This document shows, piece after piece, positions 52,589 through 61,240 of a stretch of DNA of 64,000 nt. The stretch is taken from assembly GCA_025934695.1 (NCBI GenBank), contig JAICWS010000001.1, positions 339,301 to 403,300 on the forward strand. The letters are read 5' to 3'. Each line of letters starts with the position of its first letter. Position 1 is the first letter of the stretch. This DNA is from Alphaproteobacteria bacterium (GTDB taxonomy: Bacteria; Pseudomonadota; Alphaproteobacteria; Micavibrionales; UBA2020). The position numbers and the translations under genes were made by a program. The notes beneath the pieces were generated by a model. The model did no database searches and was not told where the DNA came from. It was given only the letters and a program-made list of their open reading frames with translations.

Positions 52589-55500
52589 ATGGGGAATAAA
52601 ACCAGTCGTTTTCCGCTGGTAACGACTTTGATCCTGCTGATCGCGGGCACGCTGCTGTGGAAGTTCCATGTATCGCAGACCGTGACCATCGCCACTTTAG
52701 CCTTATCCTGCATCGCGCTGATCATTTTCGGCGAGCGCTTCGCCTTCGATGACGCACTTGAATCAAGGATGATCCCGGGCCGCGACGCCCTCTTCCCCAT
52801 TATCGCCATGGGCATCGCGATCGCACTCGGCGCCGTCGATCCCGCCACAATCCCCAAAGTTTTTGCCGACAAGGTCGATATCATTTGCCTGATTTTATCT
52901 TTCGCGATCGTCTCGGAAGGCATCGCGCGCTCCGGCTATTTCGCCTTCGCCGCCAACAAGATCGTGACGACCTGCGGCGGCAACACGACACGGCTTATCC
53001 TTTACATGTACGTGCTCGCCTCCATCCTCGCCTATTTCACGTCGAACGACATCGTCATCCTCGTGCTGACGCCGGTGCTGTTCTCGATCTGCGTCCACGC
53101 GCGCATCACCAACACACGCCTGCTGCTCTTGTCGGAATTCGTCGCCGCCAACGGCATGGCCATGGGCACGCTCATCGGCTCGCCGACCAACATCATCTTC
53201 GGCGATACGATGAACGTCAGCTATGTCGACTATTTCCTGATGATGATCCTGCCCACGATCCTGTGCGGGATCTTAAGCCTGATCGTCATCGACTGGATCA
53301 ACAAGCAGTCGCGCGGCGGCGGCCTGTTCGCGAAACGCTGGTCCTACGAGGAAACCTACCGCATCCCGGCGGCGGGGCGCTATATGCACTTTACCCCGGC
53401 CATGCGGACCTGGCTCGCCGTCTTCGCTTTCGACGTCGTCCTGCTGGCGGTCGTTTCGTCGCTCCACACCTCGCTGCTCTGGGCGGCGGTGCCCATTGCC
53501 GGCAGCGCGATCTTCTTCCTCTATCGCGGCACAGTCGAGGAAACCGACAATACCGAAAAGGCGGCGACGGACATCAAGCATATCCTGAGATCCCTGCCCT
53601 TCAGCATTTTCTTCTTCGGCACGGTCTTTTTCAGCTTCTCCGACGAAATCTCGCGCCTGCATTTCGTGCAGGATACCGCCCTGCCCTGGGCGCGCGCCCA
53701 TCTTTTCGACGATGTCGTGCATGCGTCCTTCGGCACCATCATCCTGACCGTTGGCGTCGTGAACTCGATCAACGACCTGCCGGCGGCGGCGCTATTATCC
53801 GATATCCTCAAGCATATCGACGCCAGCGGCCAGCCGCTGAACGAATATCTGCGCCTGGTCGTGATGCAGGCGATCATGATTGGCCTCAACATCGGCTGCT
53901 ACGTGACGCCTGTCGGCGCGCTGGCTGGCCTCATGTGGTTCAACATCATCCGGCGCGAAGAGCGCCGGCAAGCGGCGCATGCGCTGCCGGATGCCAAGGG
54001 CGCGCCACGGCCCCGGATGCTCACGCCTTCCCGCGGCGACATGATGCTGTACGGACTGCTCCACTTCATGTTCGTGACGCTGGTGATGGGCTTTATCCTG
54101 CCGTTCTTCGTTAACATCGTCGACCTGCTCATCAGCAGCCCCAATGTGGCGAACGAGACCTCGATGCCGGGCCTGATCTCCATCCGCGGCGACCTGCCCT
54201 ATATCGGCCTCGGCCTGCTCGTCTTCACCTTCTTCATGGCGCGCGCGGCGTTGATGCGCTCGGGCGTGCTGCTCGGCCACCTGCGCGACGTCTTCGTCGT
54301 CATGACGCGCTTTACGATCTGGAGCATGCGAAACCGCATCGTTTACCTGCTCATCCTGGGATCGACGCTGCTGGCAGCGGCCTCCGGCGTGCTCTATTGG
54401 GCGGAAACGACGCATGAGCATGTCTTCGGCCGGGCCGAGGGCAGCAAGGGCCTGTTCGACTCGCTCTCCAGCTTCTTCATCTGGGCAATGGTGTTTTCAG
54501 GCGCGGGCCTGTCCGACGCCTACAAACCGCACAGTGCGATCGGCATGGCGCTGACCAGCATCCTGCCCGTCATCGTCATCGGTGGCATCGTCATGATCGC
54601 CCAGCTGTCGTCGGAAAAAACGCTTCAGCAGCTGGCGCGGCGCATGGCCATCGGCGAGATTCCCGGCTACCGCATCGTCATCGTCAATTTCCGCGAGAGC
54701 TTCCGCAAGTTCGTCGACACGATCCTGCACAACCGCAACGCCACTGTGCTGCTGCTCTGCGGCCCCGAGCATATCGAGCATGCGAATGCCTATTGCGCGC
54801 GCAAGGACCAGGAGGCGGACACCGCTTGCCGCACCTACGCCGCCCTCAAATACGCCGACCCTACGTTCAGCATCAAGGATTACGGCCTTGCCGACGCGGA
54901 TGAAATCTACCTGCTGTCCGACATGACACCCGACGGCGAATACGACAAGATTCGCTATCTCGCCCAGCTCGACTCCTCGCTCAACGCGCTGCTGCGCGCG
55001 ATGATGGAAGGCATCGAGATCGGCGTGCAGGAAGGCACGATCGAATCGGGCCATGTGCCCGAAATCACTGACCTGCAAGGCATCCCCAAAATCTTCGTGG
55101 AAACCCTGTCGGAAAAATACGACAGCGTCATGCAGAAGACCTCGAGCCTGCTGTTCCGTCGCACCACGATCAACGCGGATTTCGAGCGCGACGTAACCGA
55201 CCTGCTGATCTCCGACGTCGATATCGGCATGGCCTCGCTGAACCGCTATTTCCGCCTCGGCGTCGCACCGCCGCCTGGCCTGTTCCGCGACGACAAAAGC
55301 CCGCTCGCGCGCTATTGCCTGAAGGACTTCGCGCTCGACGCCGAGGGCCGCGAGATCTTCCGGCGCCATTTCGCCGGGGCGCGCTCGGTCGGCGACCTCT
55401 CGTCCACCGCCATGACGGCGAGCCGTGTGCGCGCGCTCGTAGACGAGCGGACGCAGGGCGCTCATTATGTCGATGGCCGGGAAACCCGTGACCTCGACCC

Positions 55501-56560
55501 CGTTAACCTTTACGGCATTACCATCGACGCGGGCGGGGCGCATGTCCATCTCAGCATCCCCTCGGCGGCCTTGAGCCTGCAGCCGATCAGCGCCGAGCGC
55601 GTGATCCTGAAAACGCCGGTCGAGATCAGCGCCATGCCCGTGCTGCCCAACCTCTCGGGCCTGGGCGAGCGGCGCATCTTCATCTTCAACGTGACGCTGA
55701 CCGCCCAAAGTTTCATCCGCAAGCTGATCCCGCTGCTGCCTAAGGGCGCGCAGCGCCTCGTGCTGCTGTCCACCGGCGACAGCATTCCCGACGATATCCG
55801 CGGCAATCCGGCTGTGCGCGTCGTCGAGGGCGCCTCCCCCGAGGCGCTGGCGCGCGCGATCTGCCCTTCGCTGGCCGAGCGCGCAGAGGGCCGCGGCAAA
55901 GACGCCGCCCCGATCATGGACAAGGGCGACCGCATGTATATTTTCCTCGAACGCCATGGAAAGGTGACCGAGGCCGACAGCGTGGACTTCATCGACCATG
56001 TGGACAGCCGGCTGCAGGAGATCGAGGATGAATGCGCCGCAAAAAAACAAGCATCCCCGATCAGCCACCCGGACGTCTATATTGCGATGGTGGTGCAGGA
56101 CTGGGAACGCCGGTCGATGCTGAAGAACTTCTGCCTCGACAAGATCATCGATACCTCCTTGCCACGGCAAAGCTATCTCGAGACCCTGTCGAAAATCTTC
56201 CACCGCATGCGCTCGGAAGGACAGGCGTCGCGCGATATCCAGGACACGGTCTTCAACTTCCGCCGCGCGGCGGAGATCGCCGATCACCTGTGCCATTTCA
56301 CCACCGACTTCGCCGAGGACCTGCGCCTCCAGGATGATTCAGGCACCGAGATCAGCCTGCTCGGCAAGACGATGGACGAGGCCACCTCCGACATGCGCGC
56401 CTACACCCTGCCCCCGCAGCAACTCTTCACCCGCGTGCGCATCAGCAGCGTCCCGCGCGGCGCAAAACGCCACGGCAGCAGCACCTTCGACCTCGTCGAA
56501 GTACCCGACAACGAGCCTATTCGTGCGGGGGATTTGCTGGTGAGTATTCCGATTATTTGA
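52589..56560 (+). CDS. Ion transporter (ArsB/NhaD-like) fused to a channel-like pore and RCK-like domains
   Basis: A 1323-residue protein. Residues 1-540 have about a dozen spans and the paired re-entrant motifs of the ion transporter superfamily: ASILAYFTSNDIVILVLTP, GTLIGSPTNIIFGD near 193-206 and VNSINDLPAAALLSD near 390. Residues about 570-680 look like a two-span cation-channel pore (RFTIWSMRNRIVYLL, SLSSFFIWAMVFSGAGLSD, MALTSILPVIVIGGIVMIAQ) whose filter is not TVGYGD. From 690 on come two soluble RCK/CASTOR-like regions (PGYRIVIVNFRESFRKFVD and RRIFIFNVTLTAQSFIRKL) and a TrkA_C-like end. The order transporter-channel-regulator in one chain is unusual. Ion specificity is unknown. Confidence 0.8.
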   Translation: MGNKTSRFPLVTTLILLIAGTLLWKFHVSQTVTIATLALSCIALIIFGERFAFDDALESRMIPGRDALFPIIAMGIAIALGAVDPATIPKVFADKVDIICLILSFAIVSEGIARSGYFAFAANKIVTTCGGNTTRLILYMYVLASILAYFTSNDIVILVLTPVLFSICVHARITNTRLLLLSEFVAANGMAMGTLIGSPTNIIFGDTMNVSYVDYFLMMILPTILCGILSLIVIDWINKQSRGGGLFAKRWSYEETYRIPAAGRYMHFTPAMRTWLAVFAFDVVLLAVVSSLHTSLLWAAVPIAGSAIFFLYRGTVEETDNTEKAATDIKHILRSLPFSIFFFGTVFFSFSDEISRLHFVQDTALPWARAHLFDDVVHASFGTIILTVGVVNSINDLPAAALLSDILKHIDASGQPLNEYLRLVVMQAIMIGLNIGCYVTPVGALAGLMWFNIIRREERRQAAHALPDAKGAPRPRMLTPSRGDMMLYGLLHFMFVTLVMGFILPFFVNIVDLLISSPNVANETSMPGLISIRGDLPYIGLGLLVFTFFMARAALMRSGVLLGHLRDVFVVMTRFTIWSMRNRIVYLLILGSTLLAAASGVLYWAETTHEHVFGRAEGSKGLFDSLSSFFIWAMVFSGAGLSDAYKPHSAIGMALTSILPVIVIGGIVMIAQLSSEKTLQQLARRMAIGEIPGYRIVIVNFRESFRKFVDTILHNRNATVLLLCGPEHIEHANAYCARKDQEADTACRTYAALKYADPTFSIKDYGLADADEIYLLSDMTPDGEYDKIRYLAQLDSSLNALLRAMMEGIEIGVQEGTIESGHVPEITDLQGIPKIFVETLSEKYDSVMQKTSSLLFRRTTINADFERDVTDLLISDVDIGMASLNRYFRLGVAPPPGLFRDDKSPLARYCLKDFALDAEGREIFRRHFAGARSVGDLSSTAMTASRVRALVDERTQGAHYVDGRETRDLDPVNLYGITIDAGGAHVHLSIPSAALSLQPISAERVILKTPVEISAMPVLPNLSGLGERRIFIFNVTLTAQSFIRKLIPLLPKGAQRLVLLSTGDSIPDDIRGNPAVRVVEGASPEALARAICPSLAERAEGRGKDAAPIMDKGDRMYIFLERHGKVTEADSVDFIDHVDSRLQEIEDECAAKKQASPISHPDVYIAMVVQDWERRSMLKNFCLDKIIDTSLPRQSYLETLSKIFHRMRSEGQASRDIQDTVFNFRRAAEIADHLCHFTTDFAEDLRLQDDSGTEISLLGKTMDEATSDMRAYTLPPQQLFTRVRISSVPRGAKRHGSSTFDLVEVPDNEPIRAGDLLVSIPII

Positions 56561-56643
56561 TATATCCTTCGGAACTTCTGTCAGCGAAACGCAGTTGATG
56601 ATTTAGCTCGCTTTTTAATATGAATTTGCCGAGGAGAGAGGTC

Positions 56644-56823
56644 ATGCGCTATCCATCCCTCATCCAGTTGTTCGTCTTCGCCCTGTCACTCATCTCCATC
56701 GCCCTGACAACGCACGTCAGCGAAAGCCGCGCGCTGCGGAGTGCCTATTGGGTGCCGGCGGCGGCAGGCGCAAATTCCATCCCTTGCTGTCATGCCCGCG
56801 AAGGCGGGCATCCAGTACCGTAG
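56644..56823 (+). CDS. Small secreted-type ORF ending inside a repeat
   Basis: A 59-residue frame with a strong GAGGAGAG site and a signal-peptide-like N-terminus (MRYPSLIQLFVFALSLISIA). From about residue 45 the frame runs into the 35-bp inverted repeat, so the natural C-terminus was probably replaced by repeat DNA. A small exported protein or a degraded gene are both possible. Apart from this and the repeat pair I see nothing in the gap 56561-56988. Confidence 0.4.
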   Translation: MRYPSLIQLFVFALSLISIALTTHVSESRALRSAYWVPAAAGANSIPCCHAREGGHPVP

Positions 56824-56957
56824 ATTATAAAAACGCAACTCGCGATGACATGAGCAGAAGTCATCGATTAGGAACCTAAAGCAGCCACTTCAGCGAATTC
56901 CAAGTCCAGCCGTTTATAAACAACGGTACTGGATGCCCGCCTTCGCGGGCATGACAG
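56787..56957. repeat. Perfect 35-bp inverted repeat pair enclosing 101 nt
   Basis: The arm at 56787-56821 (starting CTGTCATGCCCGCGAAGGCG) is exactly inverted at 56923-56957. Each arm contains the small palindrome GCCCGCGAAGGCGGGC. It has the GCGAA core of the other TGTCAT repeats but is the most perfect copy, suggesting recent arrival or gene conversion. Confidence 0.85.
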
Positions 56958-56988
56958 ATTCTTTGTGGCAATGTCAGCGATACGTCAA

Positions 56989-57765
56989 TTACAACTCAAT
57001 GGTCAGCCCATCATACGCCAGCTCGACGCCCGCGGGCAGCATTTTGCTGACGCTGTCGTAGTCGATGGTGTAGTCGAGGTGCGTGAGGTAGGTCTTCTTG
57101 GGCTTGAATTTCTGCGCCCAGGCGACCGATTTTTCGACATAGGAATGGGACTTGTCGGTGTTGGTGAGGCAGTTGCAATCGACCACCCAGTAATCGAGGC
57201 CGTATAAATGTTCCTCGCTCTCGGGCGGGAAGTCGTTGACGTCGGTCGAATAGGCGAAGTTGCCGACGCGCAGGCCCACCGACTTGATGCGCCCATGCTG
57301 CTGCCAGAATGTCTGGATGTCGAGGGTGCCGATCTGCATCTTCTCGGGCGGCAGCATCTCGCGCCAGAAAGGGCGCGCGGTGCCGGTGTATTCGAGGGCG
57401 ATCGACGGATCGAACATATACCACCAGACCTTCTCGATGTCGCGGCGCGTCGCGCGGTCGACGTACATCGGCAGGTTCACGCCGTTGCGGTGATACATCA
57501 GGATCGGCAGGTGGAACATGCCGGCGATATGGTCGGCGTGCGGATGCGTGAAAAAGATCGCGTCGAATTTGCTGATGTTATGTCGCGCGATCTGCTCCTT
57601 GAAATCCGGCCCCATGTCGACCAGCAGCGTCGTCTTGCCGTCGTCGATGAAAATCGACGGCGTGGTGCGGCGGTTGCGTGGCTGCTTCGGGTCGCAAGCA
57701 CCCCAGCCGCCGCCCGCAAACGGCACGCCATAGGCCGATCCGCTGCCCAGGATAGTGATTTTCAT
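56989..57765 (-). CDS. Metallo-beta-lactamase-fold phosphodiesterase, PhnP-like
   Basis: A 258-residue MBL-fold protein. MKITILGSGSAYGVPFAGGG then WGACDPKQPRNRR matches PhnP-type phosphodiesterases. The metal motif is FTHPHADHIAGM; further ligands are in YSTDVNDFP and LTHLDYTIDYD. In phosphonate degradation PhnP opens cyclic ribose phosphate, but no phn genes are nearby and many homologues are of unknown substrate, so only phosphodiesterase activity is inferred. Confidence 0.88.
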   Translation of the reverse strand: MKITILGSGSAYGVPFAGGGWGACDPKQPRNRRTTPSIFIDDGKTTLLVDMGPDFKEQIARHNISKFDAIFFTHPHADHIAGMFHLPILMYHRNGVNLPMYVDRATRRDIEKVWWYMFDPSIALEYTGTARPFWREMLPPEKMQIGTLDIQTFWQQHGRIKSVGLRVGNFAYSTDVNDFPPESEEHLYGLDYWVVDCNCLTNTDKSHSYVEKSVAWAQKFKPKKTYLTHLDYTIDYDSVSKMLPAGVELAYDGLTIEL

Positions 57766-57808
57766 GATAACACCTCTATCGCCCCGCTTTTAACCGCGGC
57801 GCAGTTTT

Positions 57809-58885
57809 TTATTTCGGCACATGCCGATGATGATGGCCGTGCACGGCATGGCGGTGCACCGGCGTGTGCCGGCACGGTCCATGCGGTTCCTGCTTCTCCT
57901 CAGGCGCATGCAGCACGTTCCTGGCGAAGAATTCGATCGCCTCGCGCTGGCTTTCATAGCGTTCGGGCGCCGCGTGCTTGAGCACATAGACCGCGTAGTC
58001 GAACGTCTTCTCCAGCTTCTCGTGCGTCATCGGCGCAGCGAAGAGTTTTTCGAGCCGGTTCGCGGCGCGGGCCATTTCCTTGTCGCCATTCTCGCGCGCG
58101 AACCGCACGACTTCGTCGCCGATATAGACCGGCGAATAGCCCGTCGGCTTGTAGGCCGTCAGCGTCTGCAGGAACTCGATGGCCGAGGTGACGACGCCGT
58201 GGTTGTCGACGACCGTGCGCGAAATCTGGCCGCGCTTGAGGTGCTTGTTGGTGACATAGAGGTTGATGAGCATTTCCTGCATCAGCAGCTCAAGCCGGTC
58301 CTCGGTCGAGGCGCCAGAGGTGTGGCGCTTGATGAAGTCTTTCGTCTGCTCGGGGATCTCCACGGGCTTGGCGCCATACTGGTCGATCCACTTGTAGTCG
58401 TCCTTCGCGTAGATGCGCGGCTTGATGCTGGTGGGCGTGCGCGGCGGCACGCCTTTCATCGCCAGGTACAGGTCGAACTGGTAGACTTTGCCGTCGTGCT
58501 TATCGCTTTGGGCCACGAACATGAAGCCGATGCCGCCATAATCCTGGACCAGCCGGTCGTGGCAGTTCGTGATGATGCGCCCCTTCGAGGCGAGATATTC
58601 ACAGACCGTGTCGTAAACTTTTTCGAGATTTTCGGGCGCGACGACCGTGAACAGGTCGATGTCGGAGTGGATGTCGGCGTGACCGCGGCCGAGCGATCCG
58701 CGCAGGTACGCTTCCTCGAGCAATCCCCGGTCTTTCAAGAGGTCGAAGCAGCCCTGCAGCAGCTCCGCTTGCGGCAGCGACGTTTGATGGGTCGCGGCAA
58801 GATGTGAGGTGAGCTCGACATCGGGCGCGCCTCTGGTTTTGTCCGCCAGACCTGCCGCCTTGTCCCAATCGCATTTCAATCGCAT
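57809..58885 (-). CDS. Nucleotidyltransferase-fold protein with His-rich tail
   Basis: A 358-residue protein whose N-terminal half has the minimal nucleotidyltransferase motif RGSLGRGHADIHSDIDLFTV (GS...SDIDLF with the paired Asp) and a following Asp-bearing strand (KVYQFDLYLAM). The C-terminal half is helical. The extreme C-terminus is remarkable, with nine His in about 20 residues (HTPVHRHAVHGHHHRHVPK). ATG 58883-58885 is preferred; a TTG lies six codons upstream. It is downstream-adjacent to the PhnP-like gene. AMP or NMP transfer to a small molecule or protein is a family-based guess. Confidence 0.72.
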   Translation of the reverse strand: MRLKCDWDKAAGLADKTRGAPDVELTSHLAATHQTSLPQAELLQGCFDLLKDRGLLEEAYLRGSLGRGHADIHSDIDLFTVVAPENLEKVYDTVCEYLASKGRIITNCHDRLVQDYGGIGFMFVAQSDKHDGKVYQFDLYLAMKGVPPRTPTSIKPRIYAKDDYKWIDQYGAKPVEIPEQTKDFIKRHTSGASTEDRLELLMQEMLINLYVTNKHLKRGQISRTVVDNHGVVTSAIEFLQTLTAYKPTGYSPVYIGDEVVRFARENGDKEMARAANRLEKLFAAPMTHEKLEKTFDYAVYVLKHAAPERYESQREAIEFFARNVLHAPEEKQEPHGPCRHTPVHRHAVHGHHHRHVPK

Positions 58886-59023
58886 TGTCCCGTCCCAACG
58901 CAAAGTTATGCAAAAAAATGTTTAGTCGCCGCCTTTGTAGGGAAATATTATGCCTAAGTCAAGGATAAGCTGAAATCATTGCATGTTTTCAAAGCGTTAC
59001 TGCGCGAGGAGGAGAATCGCCGG

Positions 59024-59125
59024 ATGAGATTTTCGTCGCATGGCAATGATTCTTCGACAACTAATGGCTGTGTATCGCTCGATCCGGTCATTTTTTTCAC
59101 CCGTTTTTGGGACTTAAGCCGCTGA
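59024..59125 (+). CDS. Possible 33-residue leader ORF upstream of cfa
   Basis: A frame beginning MRFSSHGNDSSTTNGCVSLD, with the strong site GAGGAGGAG (59006-59014) 9 nt before its ATG, ends 53 nt before the cfa start in another frame. It is the best translation signal in the 275-nt gap. It may be a leader peptide, a small protein or part of an unrecognised 5' region; otherwise nothing else is evident in the gap. Confidence 0.35.
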   Translation: MRFSSHGNDSSTTNGCVSLDPVIFFTRFWDLSR

Positions 59126-59178
59126 TGCTATTGCGGACTGTGCCGGAACCACGGTGCTATGCAAATGTTCGCAAAAGT

Positions 59179-60414
59179 ATGCAAGACGATACAACCATCG
59201 TGACCCGTGCCGATCTCGCGGCCGCATCGGCGGCCCCGTCCCGTTTCGCAGCCCTTCATCCGCTGCTGCTGGCCCTGCATGCGACCGCCGCCGGGTCGCT
59301 CGACGTCACGTTGCCCGACGGGCGGCGCGCCTCTTACATCGGCACGCGCTCAGGCGTCAAGGCGGACATCCGCTTCAAAAACTGGGAATGCCTGTCGCGC
59401 ATCGCCATGCGCGGCGACGTCGGCCTGGGCGAAAGCTATATGGAGGGCGCCTGGGACACGAGCGATCTCGATGATGTCATGGAATTCGGGATGGCCAACA
59501 TGGATGCGCTCCGGCTCTTTTCCGGCGGCAACCTGTTCTTCCGCCTCGCGCACCGCGCGCAGCGGCTGATGCAGGCCAACTCCCACCGGCGCAGCCGCCG
59601 CAACGTCCACCGGCATTACGACCTCGGCAACGACTTTTACCGCCTGTGGCTCGACGAGGGCATGACCTATTCCTGCGCCCTGTTCAACGGCGACGCCGGC
59701 ATGCCGCTACAGGCGGCGCAACAGGCGAAATACCGCCGCATCCTCGACAGGCTGCAGCCAAAGCCGCGCAGTCGCATTCTCGAAATCGGCTGCGGCTGGG
59801 GCGGCTTCATGGAAGAAGCCGCGCGCCAGGACTGCGATGTGGTCGGCATCACCCTGTCGCCCCAACAGGCAGCATGGACGGAAAACCGGCTCGCGCGGCA
59901 AAAACTGGGTCATCGCGCGGAAGTCTGGATGCGCGATTACCGCGAAGTGCGCGGCGCCTTCGATCATATCGTTTCCATCGGCATGTTCGAGCATGTGGGA
60001 CGCGAGTTCTGGCCCGGCTATATGCGCATCCTGCACGAGCGCCTCAAACCCGGCGCCGACGCGCTGATCCAGTGCATTACGGTGCATGACGATGTCTTCG
60101 ACTCGTACATGCAGAGCACGGACTTCCTGCGCGAATATATCTTCCCCGGCGGCACGCTGCCCTGCCGGCGGGAATTCGTCCGGTTGGCAGAGCGCGCCGG
60201 CCTTGCCGTCGAAGATGTTTTCGAGTTCGGCTCTGACTACGCCCTCACGCTCGACCGCTGGCGCGACGCCTTCGAAAGCAATCTTCCCGCGATACGCCGC
60301 CTCGGGCATGACGACGCCTTTATCCGCAAATGGCGGTTTTATCTTTCCTGCTGCGCGGCGGCCTTCCGCGCGGGGCGGACCAGCGTCATGCAGGTCCACC
60401 TGCGGCGGCCCTGA
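59179..60414 (+). CDS. cfa: Cyclopropane-fatty-acyl-phospholipid synthase
   Basis: Adds a methylene group from S-adenosylmethionine to unsaturated acyl chains of membrane lipids. The 411-residue protein has GLGESYMEGAWDTSDLDDVM, RNVHRHYDLGNDFYRLWLDE, MTYSCALF, the SAM motif ILEIGCGWGGFMEEAA, SIGMFEHVGREFW and YIFPGGTLPC, all hallmarks of Cfa. The start is uncertain: ATG 59179 gives the usual length, and the frame is open to 59107. The substitution of conserved residues is not apparent. Confidence 0.92.
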   Translation: MQDDTTIVTRADLAAASAAPSRFAALHPLLLALHATAAGSLDVTLPDGRRASYIGTRSGVKADIRFKNWECLSRIAMRGDVGLGESYMEGAWDTSDLDDVMEFGMANMDALRLFSGGNLFFRLAHRAQRLMQANSHRRSRRNVHRHYDLGNDFYRLWLDEGMTYSCALFNGDAGMPLQAAQQAKYRRILDRLQPKPRSRILEIGCGWGGFMEEAARQDCDVVGITLSPQQAAWTENRLARQKLGHRAEVWMRDYREVRGAFDHIVSIGMFEHVGREFWPGYMRILHERLKPGADALIQCITVHDDVFDSYMQSTDFLREYIFPGGTLPCRREFVRLAERAGLAVEDVFEFGSDYALTLDRWRDAFESNLPAIRRLGHDDAFIRKWRFYLSCCAAAFRAGRTSVMQVHLRRP

Positions 60415-60492
60415 AAACCTTTGTCCGGAACGGGTTCCGCCTGCATCCGTTGGATTTTCCGGATGGGTGAAACAGGAACGGGATGAAACCGT

Positions 60493-60798
60493 ATGACACG
60501 TCTGACAACCGCCTTTTTGGCGGCCACCTTGCTCGCTTCGGCGGCAGGAGGAAGCGCCGCCCATGCCGAAGTCACCACCACGACGGTCTATGAAACCAAC
60601 TACGTCGTCCCGCCGCAACGGGTGACGCAGGTCACCCGCGTCGTCGAGCAACGTATCGAGCCGGCGCCCGTTCCGGCAGGAGATTACTATTATCTCTACG
60701 ACGCCTATCCGCAGGCCCCGGCCTATTACGGCCCGCCGGGCTGGTACCGCAATCCGCCGCGGCGCGGGCCTATTTCCCTCTCAACGCCGTTTTACTGA
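60493..60798 (+). CDS. Small exported Tyr/Pro-rich protein
   Basis: A 101-residue protein with a signal peptide ending near AAHAE. The mature part has Thr/Val-rich VTTTTVYETNYVVPPQRVTQ and a Tyr/Pro/Gly-rich end (PAGDYYYLYDAYPQAPAYYG). Composition suggests an unstructured or surface-exposed envelope protein. It is followed by another of exactly the same length and similar composition, so a duplication or functional pair is possible. Confidence 0.7.
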   Translation: MTRLTTAFLAATLLASAAGGSAAHAEVTTTTVYETNYVVPPQRVTQVTRVVEQRIEPAPVPAGDYYYLYDAYPQAPAYYGPPGWYRNPPRRGPISLSTPFY

Positions 60799-60903
60799 GC
60801 GCCGTCTATCGCTGGAACCCCTCCCCTTTTTCCGGAACGCCACATCCAAGCGGGCGTTTGCCCTTCAGGATGAGTGTCAACAACAAGAAAAGAGAGTGTC
60901 AAA

Positions 60904-61209
60904 ATGCGCTTAAAAGTCACAGTGCTAGCGGCCGCGGTCATGGCTATGCTCGCTTCAACGTTCGCCGCCAATTCGGCGCACGCGCAGTATTACTATCCCT
61001 ACCGGCCGTACTACTATGGACATCACCATCACCATCATAACAATGGCTTCGTCGGCCTGACGCTGGGCGGACCGACATACTATCCGTCCTATGGTTACCC
61101 GTATTCCTACGGCTGCCCGTACGGCTATTACGGCCCGGGCTGCTATCCGCCCGCTTACGGCGCGCCTTATGGCGGCGCAAACTTCTCGCTGAGCGTGCCG
61201 ATACGATAA
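60904..61209 (+). CDS. Small exported Tyr/Gly/His-rich protein
   Basis: A 101-residue protein with a signal peptide ending NSAHAQ, then Tyr/Pro-rich YYYPYRPYYYG followed by six His, a hydrophobic VGLTLGGPTYYPS segment and further Tyr/Gly/Pro repeats with two Cys, ending NFSLSVPIR. AAGAGAG precedes ATG 60904. The His run could bind metal. A longer frame from GTG 60874 is less likely. No family was recognised. Confidence 0.7.
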   Translation: MRLKVTVLAAAVMAMLASTFAANSAHAQYYYPYRPYYYGHHHHHHNNGFVGLTLGGPTYYPSYGYPYSYGCPYGYYGPGCYPPAYGAPYGGANFSLSVPIR

Positions 61210-61240
61210 GAGGATAAGATAACGGGAGAACCGGAGGCCG

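Noticed and set aside
54497..56296. 599-residue minus-strand frame inside the giant transporter gene
   Set aside because: Composition is a shadow of the plus-strand codons; no motif or ribosome-binding site.
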